Shown here piece by piece: positions 1-5,864 of a DNA stretch of 7,044 bases. A program made the position numbers and the translations under genes. A model generated the notes under the pieces. It ran no database searches and was not told the origin of the DNA. It saw nothing but the letters and a program-made list of their open reading frames with translations. Source of the stretch: Alphaproteobacteria bacterium (GTDB taxonomy: Bacteria > Pseudomonadota > Alphaproteobacteria > Micavibrionales > SZUA-601); contig JAQGJA010000036.1 of assembly GCA_028290805.1 (NCBI GenBank), positions 1-7,044 on the forward strand, given 5' to 3'. Every line of letters begins with the position of its first letter. Positions within the stretch are counted from its first letter, which is position 1.

Positions 1-142
1 TTGGCGCTGCACCGAGCTAATCAAATCTCCCAAGTGGCACGGAAATCGCTAAAAGGGAGGCCTGAAATACTTCAGATAGAAGTCCTTAATTATGGGACTG
101 AGGGATTAAGGTGTCAAGAGATTTCTAATAAGGAGATATCTG
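1..142. other. Upstream region without a supported gene
   Basis: No coding region can be supported here. A frame open from the first base has no ribosome site and an unremarkable composition. Another frame reads Gly-Ala-Ala-Pro-Ser and stops at 18-20, which could be the tail of a gene lying before the window but is too short to judge. Two small inverted repeats are visible: 62-66 with 71-75 (CTGAA/TTCAG, four-base loop) and 84-90 with 105-111 (CCTTAAT/ATTAAGG). The second competes with an alternative pairing, 81-85 with 95-99 (AGTCC/GGACT). The stretch may be the 5' leader of the small ORF that follows. I found no convincing promoter hexamers in it. Confidence 0.5.
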
Positions 143-274
143 ATGACTGCCCCTTTTCCGGCACCAAAAGGATTCCGCTGGATTTTCTGCAAATGTTTTA
201 AACATTGGCGCTCTGGAAAATTAGTGTATCCCAAAAAATCCGATTGCTTTGCATTTTTAGTGCGTTGCAAATAA
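143..274 (+). CDS. Putative 43-residue basic, Cys- and aromatic-rich small protein
   Basis: An ORF of 43 codons starts at ATG 143 and ends with TAA 272-274. A Shine-Dalgarno AGGAG lies at 131-135, seven bases before the ATG, as good as that of any gene in the window. The product is strongly basic (ten Lys/Arg) and rich in Phe, Trp and Tyr. It has four cysteines, Cys16 and Cys18 as a CxC pair plus Cys35 and Cys42, and His21; a small metal-binding fold is conceivable but unproven. No signal peptide or membrane segment is evident. Eleven bases after the stop comes a terminator-like hairpin, which supports a separate transcription unit ahead of the rplJ promoter. I do not recognise the family. 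It could instead be a leader peptide or a chance ORF. Conservation of the protein in relatives would decide. Confidence 0.5.
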   Translation: MTAPFPAPKGFRWIFCKCFKHWRSGKLVYPKKSDCFAFLVRCK

Positions 275-285
275 GTAGTATTAGT

Positions 286-308
286 AAGGCGGGCGAAATT
301 CCCGCCTT
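286..308 (+). terminator. Terminator-like hairpin after the small ORF
   Basis: AAGGCGGG (286-293) and CCCGCCTT (301-308) form a perfect, GC-rich 8-bp stem with a seven-base loop. It lies 11 nt after the small ORF stop and just before the promoter-like hexamers of the rplJ operon, the expected place for transcriptional insulation. The downstream U tract is poor: the stem ends in TT and continues CCTGTT. Termination may therefore be partial or need a factor. Confidence 0.55.
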
Positions 309-324
309 CCTGTTAACCACCCCC

Positions 325-353
325 TTGCAAAATCCCTCTTGACCCGTTATAAA
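325..353 (+). promoter_or_regulatory. Candidate sigma-70-type promoter for rplJ operon
   Basis: TTGCAA (325-330) and TATAAA (348-353) are separated by exactly 17 bases, close to the housekeeping -35/-10 consensus. It lies directly after the terminator-like hairpin and about 260 nt before the rplJ start, which leaves room for the L10 leader. Transcription would start near 360. An overlapping alternative beginning at 339 has the better -35 but a weaker -10; the sequence alone cannot say which is used. Confidence 0.45.
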
Positions 354-367
354 GGGCCCCTTAACGC
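339..367 (+). promoter_or_regulatory. Alternative overlapping promoter (strong -35)
   Basis: TTGACC (339-344, within CTTGAC at 338-343) followed after 17 bases by TAACGC (362-367). Alphaproteobacterial promoters commonly show a CTTGAC-like -35 with a loosely conserved -10, so this is a serious competitor to the promoter starting at 325. The AT-rich box at 348-353 would then sit within the spacer. Transcription would start near 374. Confidence 0.3.
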
Positions 368-403
368 GCCTGTGCAGCCGGATTGATTCGTCAGACCGGG
401 GAA

Positions 404-488
404 GACAGGTCACCTGTCCAAGACTGCTGGCGGGGATGAAATTTAAATATTTCAACCTCTTAAAATCACCTGATGCCGGTACAGACGG
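404..488 (+). ncRNA. Probable L10 (rplJ) autoregulatory leader
   Basis: This part of the rplJ 5' leader folds by eye into a long irregular stem. An outer helix pairs CTGTC-type bases 414-418 with 484-488 (one G-U). An asymmetric internal loop follows (419-426 CAAGACTG opposite 480-483 TACA). A second helix pairs 427-431 with 475-479 (one G-U). An inner arm pairs 432-435 with 456-459 and 437-442 with 449-454, split by an A-A mismatch. The asymmetric purine-rich loop between two short helices is what one expects of the kink-turn-like L10 site that mimics the L10-binding region of 23S rRNA. In known cases L10 or L10-L12 binding represses rplJ-rplL translation. Bases 404-409 (GACAGG) can also pair with 413-418 (CCTGTC), excluding the outer helix. 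The fold is my reading, not a covariance-model hit. Confidence 0.6.
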
Positions 489-509
489 AAGCTAGCGTAG
501 CGGAATTTA

Positions 510-593
510 CCATGCTTCGGCTTATGGGGTTCAGGCGCTCTTCTACTTTCCCGGAAAATTTCTGGGACAGGAAATTAACGGGCCGCAAGGCCC
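510..593 (+). promoter_or_regulatory. Three leader hairpins ahead of rplJ ribosome site
   Basis: Three local hairpins lie between the probable L10 leader and the rplJ ribosome site. The first is 510-527: CCAT and GC close on a UUCG loop, with GC, a TT bulge and ATGG on the 3' side. The second is 549-567: an 8-bp stem TCCCGGAA/TTCTGGGA with one G-U and a three-base loop. The third is 580-593: GGGCC/GGCCC with a GCAA loop of the GNRA class. None is followed by a U tract, so they do not look like terminators. The last ends nine bases before GGAG and could influence ribosome access or mRNA stability. Confidence 0.45.
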
Positions 594-597
594 ATAA

Positions 598-617
598 CTA
601 ATGGAGAGTTGATCTTG
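598..617 (+). promoter_or_regulatory. rplJ ribosome binding site selecting TTG 615
   Basis: GGAG at 603-606 stands eight bases before TTG 615 but only two before the in-frame TTG 609. The later TTG is therefore the likely start. The ten bases CTAATGGAGA (598-607) recur exactly before rplL (1122-1131), where GGAG is seven bases from its ATG. The ATG inside this motif opens a three-codon ORF that stops at 610-612, two bases before the rplJ start. Confidence 0.7.
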
Positions 618-1094
618 AATCGTACCGAAAAGAAAGATGCCGTTGCCGGCCTCAATCAAACGTTTCAAAACAACGATCTGGTGATTGTCGCCCATAATAA
701 AGGTCTGAACGCCGCGCAGACAGATGCTCTGCGCCGTGCAACCCGTGCTGTGGGCATTACGGCAAAAGTCGCCAAAAACACGCTGACCCAGCTGGCCCTC
801 AAAGGCACCGATTTTGAAGGTGTTGCTGACATGCTTAAGGGTCCGACCGTGTTGCTGTTCGGCAAGGATCTGATTTCCGGCGCCAAGGCAGCGGCTGATT
901 TTGCCAAAGGCAATCCCGCTTTCGTCATCGTAGGGGGTGCTCATGGCACCAAGATCATGGATGTCGCAGAGGTCAATGTTCTGGCTTCCTTGCCTTCCAT
1001 GGATCAACTGCGCGGCAAACTGGTCGGCCTGTTACAGGCCCCTGGTGCGCAGCTGGCCCGTTTGGCCCAGGCCTATGCCGACAAAGCGCAGTAA
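615..1094 (+). CDS. rplJ: 50S ribosomal protein L10
   Basis: L10 (uL10) binds the GTPase-associated region of 23S rRNA with its N-terminal domain. Its C-terminal helix carries L7/L12 dimers, forming the stalk that recruits elongation factors; it also usually represses its own operon. The TTG start at 615 gives 159 residues beginning Met-Asn-Arg-Thr-Glu-Lys, matching the family's Met-Asp-Arg-type start, and has correct Shine-Dalgarno spacing. Recognisable segments are VVAH-like VIVAHNKGL near the N-terminus, VAKNTL and LKGPTVLLFG in the middle, and LASLPSMDQLRGK at 123-135. The terminal helix spans about 130-159. From memory, Caulobacter-type L10 has about 172 residues and three repeat-like segments in this helix. 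Here LVGLLQAP is followed directly by AQLARL, so about 11 residues seem missing. The protein is complete at TAA 1092-1094, and rplL follows after 43 nt. Confidence 0.96.
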   Translation: MNRTEKKDAVAGLNQTFQNNDLVIVAHNKGLNAAQTDALRRATRAVGITAKVAKNTLTQLALKGTDFEGVADMLKGPTVLLFGKDLISGAKAAADFAKGNPAFVIVGGAHGTKIMDVAEVNVLASLPSMDQLRGKLVGLLQAPGAQLARLAQAYADKAQ

Positions 1095-1137
1095 TCGTTG
1101 TTTTTTTGAATATAACCTAATCTAATGGAGAAATAAA

Positions 1138-1503
1138 ATGGCTGATTTAGCTAAAATCGTCGACCAGCTTTCCGAACTGACCGTTCTGGAAGCTGCTGAA
1201 CTGGCAAAAATGCTGGAAGAAAAATGGGGCGTTTCCGCTGCTGCTCCTACTGCTGTCGCAGCTGCCGGCGGCGCTGCTGGTGCTCCTGAGAAAGACTCGT
1301 TCGATGTCATTCTTCTGGAAGCTGGCGCCAACAAAATCAACGTCATCAAAGTCGTCCGCGAAGTTACCGGTCTGGGCCTGAAAGAAGCCAAAGATCTGGT
1401 TGACGGCGCACCGAAGGCTGTTAAGGAAGCTCTCAGCAAACAAGAAGCTGAAGACCTTAAGAAGAAACTGGAAGAAGCTGGCGCCAAACTCGAACTCAAG
1501 TAG
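1138..1503 (+). CDS. rplL: 50S ribosomal protein L7/L12
   Basis: L7/L12 (bL12) is the multicopy stalk protein that contacts initiation, elongation and release GTPases. It has 121 residues with the classic three-part build: an N-terminal dimerisation and L10-binding helix pair (about 1-32), an Ala/Gly-rich flexible hinge (about 33-52) and a globular C-terminal domain (about 53-121). The factor-binding surface is intact: Lys66, Ile70, Lys71, Arg74, Gly80, Leu81 and Lys85 correspond to E. coli residues one lower, within VTGLGLKEAKDLV. The ATG start has GGAG (1127-1130) seven bases upstream. Its ATG start and unobstructed ribosome site, against the TTG of rplJ, fit the need for several L12 copies per L10. 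The preceding 43-nt gap has a run of seven T but no stem, so no terminator is seen. Confidence 0.97.
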   Translation: MADLAKIVDQLSELTVLEAAELAKMLEEKWGVSAAAPTAVAAAGGAAGAPEKDSFDVILLEAGANKINVIKVVREVTGLGLKEAKDLVDGAPKAVKEALSKQEAEDLKKKLEEAGAKLELK

Positions 1504-1538
1504 ACATGAGTTTGATGGCCGCTTTTGCCGCATAAATC

Positions 1539-1572
1539 TGAACGGTGACTGGTTTTTTCCAGTCACCGTTCA
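1539..1572 (+). promoter_or_regulatory. Perfect 14-bp stem-loop between rplL and rpoB
   Basis: Bases 1539-1552 (TGAACGGTGACTGG) pair perfectly with 1559-1572, closing on a loop of six T. It is the strongest hairpin in the window, 35 nt after the rplL stop. The downstream bases (CGCGCATTAAAAA) hold no T tract, so a standard intrinsic terminator is unlikely; the T run sits inside the loop. In E. coli the rplL-rpoB gap holds both a partial attenuator and an RNase III cleavage site that separate ribosomal-protein from polymerase expression. By position and by its long uninterrupted duplex, processing or 3'-end protection of the rplL message is the best inference here. Confidence 0.65.
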
Positions 1573-1590
1573 CGCGCATTAAAAATTCTG

Positions 1591-1605
1591 CCCCGTCAAA
1601 CGGGG
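1591..1605 (+). promoter_or_regulatory. Second hairpin upstream of rpoB
   Basis: CCCCGT (1591-1596) and ACGGGG (1600-1605) form a perfect 6-bp stem with a three-base loop, 36 nt before the rpoB start. The heptamer ATTCTGC occurs at 1585-1591 and again at 1606-1612, flanking the stem. No T tract follows, so I do not call it a terminator. It could shape the rpoB 5' region after processing at the larger upstream stem, or be incidental. Confidence 0.4.
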
Positions 1606-1641
1606 ATTCTGCACCATATATCCGAGGGATAAAAACGCATC

Positions 1642-4600
1642 ATGAAAACCTCCGCAGCACTTTCTTTTACCGGCCGTAAACGCGTTCGCAAGAGCTTTGG
1701 ACGCATCGAAGAAGTCGCCGAAATGCCGAACCTGATCGAGGTGCAGCGCTCCTCGTATGAAGCCTTTCTTCAGCGCTATACCAGCGCTAAAACCCGCTCG
1801 TTCACCGGCCTGCAGGAAGTGTTCAAATCCGTATTCCCGATCCGTGACTTTGGCGACCGCGCCGAGCTGGAATTCGTGCAATACGAACTGGAAGAGCCGA
1901 AATACGACACGGATGAATGCCTTTTCCGCGGCATGACTTATTCCGCGCCTTTGCGCGTGACTTTCCGCCTGACCGTATTCGACATCGACGAAACCACCGG
2001 CCTGCGTTCCATCCGTGACATCAAAGAGCAAGATGTCTATATGGTCGACATGCCATTAATGACCGATAACGGAACGTTTATCGTCAACGGTACCGAGCGT
2101 GTTATTGTTTCCCAGATGCACCGTTCCCCCGGCGTGTTCTTTGACCACGACGAAGGCAAGACGCATTCCTCGGGCAAGTATCTGTTTGCCGCCCGCGTCA
2201 TCCCGTATCGCGGTTCCTGGCTGGATTTCGAATTCGACCCAAAAGATCTGATGTCGGTCCGTATCGACCGCCGCCGCAAATTGCCGATTACCACTTTCCT
2301 GTACGCTCTGCCCTCGGCCGAGACGGAAAAATATATGGCCGGCCTGAAAAACGGCCAGACGCCGGACCCTGCCAAAATTACCGGCATGAGCCGTCAGGAA
2401 ATTCTCAGCACCTTCTATAATACGGTTTCGTTCGAGCGCAGCACCGAAGGCTGGAAAACGCCTTACATGGCTGAAAAGATGAAAGGCGTTAAGCTCCTTT
2501 CCGACCTGATCGATGCCAAAACCGGCAAAGTCGTCGCTGAATTTGGTGCCAAACTGACTGCGCGCCAGGCCAAGCAACTGGCCGAACAAGGCCTTAGCGA
2601 AGTATTGGCCCAGGACGAAGATCTGATCGGCAAATATGCCGCAATCGATGTCATGGATAATGAATCGGGCGAAGTCATCCTGGAAGCAGGCGACGAAATC
2701 ACCGCCGACATCCTGAAGAAAATCAATGCCCTGAACATCGCCGCTTTGCCCACTTTGGATATCGACCACACGAATGTCGGTCCTTATCTGCGCAACACGA
2801 TGATGGCCGACAAGAACCGCAACCGCAACGAAGCCCTGATCGACATCTATCGCATCATGCGTCCAGGCGAGCCGCCAACGGTTGAAGCCGCCGATGCACT
2901 GTTGCACGGCATGTTCTTTGATCCGGGCCGTTACGATCTTTCCCCGGTTGGCCGCGTTAAAATGAATGCCCGCCTGAATTTCGAATTCGACGACCAGCAG
3001 CGCGTTCTGACCAAGCAGGACGTTACCGCCTTGCTCAAAGTCCTGATTGATCTGAAAGACGGCCGCGGCCAGATCGACGATATCGATCACCTCGGCAACC
3101 GCCGTGTCCGCTCGGTCGGTGAATTGATGGAAAACCAGTTCCGCATCGGCCTGCTTCGTATGGAGCGCGCTATCCGCGAACGCATGGGTTCCGTCGATAT
3201 CGAAACCGTTATGCCGAACGATCTGATTAACGCCAAGCCGGCTGCTGCCGCGGTGAAGGAATTCTTCACCTCGTCGCAATTGTCGCAATTTATGGACCAG
3301 ACCAACCCGCTTTCGGAAGTCACCCACAAACGCCGTATGTCGGCGCTTGGTCCAGGGGGATTGACGCGTGAGCGCGCCGGTTTCGAAGTCCGCGACGTTC
3401 ACACAACCCATTATGGCCGTATCTGCCCGATTGAAACGCCGGAAGGTCCGAATATTGGTCTGATCAACTCGCTGGCCACTTATGCCCGCGTCAACAAATA
3501 TGGTTTCATCGAAACCCCGTACCGCAAGGTCGTGGGCGGCAAAGTTACCGACGAAGTCATTTACCTGTCGGCGATGGAAGAGTGGAAATATATCATCGCT
3601 CAATCCAATGCGCCCGTAAGCGACAAGGGTGCTTTTACCGAAGAAATGGTGGCTTGCCGCGCCTCGGGCGATTTCCTGATGGCGATGCCGGACCAGATCC
3701 AGTTCATCGACGTTTCCCCCAAGCAGATCGTATCCGTTGCCGCCGCGCTTATTCCGTTTTTGGAAAATGACGACGCCAACCGCGCGCTGATGGGCTCGAA
3801 CATGATGCGCCAGGCCGTGCCGCTGATCCAGACCGATGCCCCGATGGTGGGTACAGGCATGGAAGCGACCGTGGCCATGGATTCCGGTGCCTCGATTTCC
3901 GCCATTCGTGACGGGATCGTCGACCAGATCGATGCCAAGCGTATCGTCGTTCGTGCCACCGATGCCAAAGATATCCGCGAGCCGATCGTCGATATCTATA
4001 AATTGCGCAAGTTCAGCCGCACCAACCAGGATACCTGCATCAACCAGCGTCCGCTGGTCAAAGTTGGCGACCAGGTCAAAAAAGGCGATATCATCGCCGA
4101 TGGTCCATCGACCGATCTGGGCGAACTGGCTTTAGGCCGCAACGTGCTTTGCGCATTCATGCCATGGAACGGTTATAATTTCGAGGATTCGATTTTGTTA
4201 TCCGAACGTATCGTCCGCGACGATATTTTCAGCTCGATCCATATCACGGAATTCGAAGTCATGGCTCGCGATACCAAGCTGGGCCAGGAAGACATCACCC
4301 GCGATATCCCGAACACCGGCGAAGAAGCCCTGAAACACCTGGATGAAGCCGGCATCGCCTATATCGGCGCCGAAGTCATCCCGGGCGATATTCTGGTCGG
4401 CAAAGTCACGCCAAAAGGCGAGAACCCGATCACGCCGGAAGAAAAACTCCTGCGCGCCATTTTCGGTGAAAAAGCCGCTGACGTAAAAGACTCCTCTCTC
4501 CGCGTGCCTCCGGGCGTGCAGGGGACCGTCGTTGACGTGCGCGTCTTCTCGCGCCGCGGCATTGACAAGGATGAGCGTACGCTCGCCATCGAACAGGAAG

Positions 4601-5844
4601 AAATCGAGCAACTCGCCATCGACCGCGACGACGAGCGCCGCATTCTGGAGCGCGGTTTTTATGACCGCCTGAAGGAATTCCTGATCAACCAGCCTGCGAC
4701 TTCCGGTCCGAAAGGTTTCAAAAAAGGCGACACCATTACCGAAGCCGTCCTGGGCGAATATAATCCGGGCCAGTGGCGTTCCTTTGCCGTCAAAGACGAT
4801 GCGACCATGGACAATATTGAAGCCATGTCCAAAACCTTTGACGAGGCTGTCAACCTGCTCAAGAAACGTTTCGAGAGCAAGGTCGAGAAACTCCAGCGCG
4901 GCGATGAATTGCTGCCAGGCGTTCTCAAGATGGTCAAAGTCTATGTCGCCGTGAAACGCAAGATGCAGCCCGGTGACAAAATGGCTGGCCGCCATGGTAA
5001 CAAAGGGGTTGTTTCACGCGTCCTGCCGATCGAAGATATGCCGCATCTGGAAGACGGTACGCATGTCGATATCGTACTGAACCCGCTGGGCGTACCATCG
5101 CGCATGAATGTCGGACAGATTCTTGAAACCCATTTGGGCTGGGCTTCGGCCACGCTTGGCAAACAGATCGGTCAACTGGTTGAAAATTACCAGATCCAGC
5201 AACGCAAAGGCACCAAAGCCGATGACGAGTTGAAGACCTTGAAAACCAAGTTGGAAGACGTATATGGGACTAAGGATTACAACTTCAACATCAAGCCATT
5301 GAAAGACGACCAGATCGTTGAAATGGCCGGTAACTTGCGCCGTGGCGTACCTTTTGCGACGCCCGTCTTTGACGGAGCCCGTGAAGCCGACATCAATAAC
5401 ATGCTTGAAATGGCGGGTCTGGATACATCCGGCCAGGTCACCTTGATTGATGGACGCAGCGGGATGCCTTTTGCGCGTAAAGTGACCGTTGGTTACATCT
5501 ATATGCTTAAACTGCACCACTTGGTGGACGATAAAATTCACGCACGTTCCATCGGTCCGTACTCGCTTGTTACCCAGCAGCCGCTTGGTGGCAAGGCCCA
5601 GTTTGGCGGTCAGCGCTTCGGGGAAATGGAAGTCTGGGCCCTTCAGGCCTATGGCGCCGCCTATACCCTGCAGGAATTGCTTACCGTTAAATCGGATGAC
5701 GTTGCAGGCCGTACCAAGGCTTATGAATCCATCGTCCGCGGCGAAAGCACTTTCGAAATCGGCATCCCTGAATCCTTCAACGTTCTTGTAAAAGAAATGA
5801 AGGCCCTGGGTCTTAATGTCGAACTGAACAGCCACGATATCTAA
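1642..5844 (+). CDS. rpoB: DNA-directed RNA polymerase subunit beta
   Basis: RpoB is the second-largest polymerase subunit; with beta' it forms the catalytic cleft, and it contains the rifampicin pocket. The protein is full length at 1400 residues, somewhat longer than E. coli (1342). The N-terminus is alphaproteobacterial (FTGRKRVRKSFG, then EMPNLIEVQ). A lineage insertion (about 285-370, the betai4/SI1 position) holds two similar segments. The rifampicin region lies at 543-569 (SSQLSQFMDQTNPLSE at 544-559, His562, Arg565, Ser567), followed by CPIETPEGPNIGL near 595-607. Active-site residues are seen: Glu848-Asp849 in NGYNFEDSI, and Lys1113 and Lys1121 in GDKMAGRHGNKGV, matching E. coli Lys1065 and Lys1073. 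A betai9-like region precedes them. The C-terminus keeps GGQRFGEMEVWALQAYGAA and ends FNVLVKEMKALGLNVEL plus five residues. The only plausible ribosome site (GAGGG, 1624-1628) is 13 bases from the ATG, longer than usual. Confidence 0.98.
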   Translation: MKTSAALSFTGRKRVRKSFGRIEEVAEMPNLIEVQRSSYEAFLQRYTSAKTRSFTGLQEVFKSVFPIRDFGDRAELEFVQYELEEPKYDTDECLFRGMTYSAPLRVTFRLTVFDIDETTGLRSIRDIKEQDVYMVDMPLMTDNGTFIVNGTERVIVSQMHRSPGVFFDHDEGKTHSSGKYLFAARVIPYRGSWLDFEFDPKDLMSVRIDRRRKLPITTFLYALPSAETEKYMAGLKNGQTPDPAKITGMSRQEILSTFYNTVSFERSTEGWKTPYMAEKMKGVKLLSDLIDAKTGKVVAEFGAKLTARQAKQLAEQGLSEVLAQDEDLIGKYAAIDVMDNESGEVILEAGDEITADILKKINALNIAALPTLDIDHTNVGPYLRNTMMADKNRNRNEALIDIYRIMRPGEPPTVEAADALLHGMFFDPGRYDLSPVGRVKMNARLNFEFDDQQRVLTKQDVTALLKVLIDLKDGRGQIDDIDHLGNRRVRSVGELMENQFRIGLLRMERAIRERMGSVDIETVMPNDLINAKPAAAAVKEFFTSSQLSQFMDQTNPLSEVTHKRRMSALGPGGLTRERAGFEVRDVHTTHYGRICPIETPEGPNIGLINSLATYARVNKYGFIETPYRKVVGGKVTDEVIYLSAMEEWKYIIAQSNAPVSDKGAFTEEMVACRASGDFLMAMPDQIQFIDVSPKQIVSVAAALIPFLENDDANRALMGSNMMRQAVPLIQTDAPMVGTGMEATVAMDSGASISAIRDGIVDQIDAKRIVVRATDAKDIREPIVDIYKLRKFSRTNQDTCINQRPLVKVGDQVKKGDIIADGPSTDLGELALGRNVLCAFMPWNGYNFEDSILLSERIVRDDIFSSIHITEFEVMARDTKLGQEDITRDIPNTGEEALKHLDEAGIAYIGAEVIPGDILVGKVTPKGENPITPEEKLLRAIFGEKAADVKDSSLRVPPGVQGTVVDVRVFSRRGIDKDERTLAIEQEEIEQLAIDRDDERRILERGFYDRLKEFLINQPATSGPKGFKKGDTITEAVLGEYNPGQWRSFAVKDDATMDNIEAMSKTFDEAVNLLKKRFESKVEKLQRGDELLPGVLKMVKVYVAVKRKMQPGDKMAGRHGNKGVVSRVLPIEDMPHLEDGTHVDIVLNPLGVPSRMNVGQILETHLGWASATLGKQIGQLVENYQIQQRKGTKADDELKTLKTKLEDVYGTKDYNFNIKPLKDDQIVEMAGNLRRGVPFATPVFDGAREADINNMLEMAGLDTSGQVTLIDGRSGMPFARKVTVGYIYMLKLHHLVDDKIHARSIGPYSLVTQQPLGGKAQFGGQRFGEMEVWALQAYGAAYTLQELLTVKSDDVAGRTKAYESIVRGESTFEIGIPESFNVLVKEMKALGLNVELNSHDI

Positions 5845-5864
5845 TCTTTTTGGGGAAAAAACGA

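Noticed and set aside
51..60. Shine-Dalgarno-like AAAAGGGAGG
   Set aside because: No ATG, GTG or TTG lies at a usable distance downstream, so it does not mark a gene start.
1..201. Open frame from TTG at base 1 on the + strand
   Set aside because: Its start is just the window edge, no ribosome site is visible, and it overlaps the better-supported small ORF at 143 in another frame.
198..455. An 85-codon minus-strand open frame over the rplJ promoter and leader
   Set aside because: It overlaps the terminator-like hairpin, promoter hexamers and L10 leader, which explain the sequence better, and no minus-strand ribosome site stands out.
609..611. TTG 609 as the rplJ start
   Set aside because: It is only two bases from GGAG. 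TTG 615 has normal spacing and gives the family-like N-terminus.
1101..1107. Run of seven T after rplJ as a terminator
   Set aside because: No stem precedes it, and rplL must be co-expressed with rplJ.
2056..3603. A 515-codon open frame on the minus strand inside rpoB
   Set aside because: It is wholly antisense to highly conserved rpoB, resembles no protein I know and has no ribosome site or context. Long antisense frames arise from the codon bias of the sense gene.
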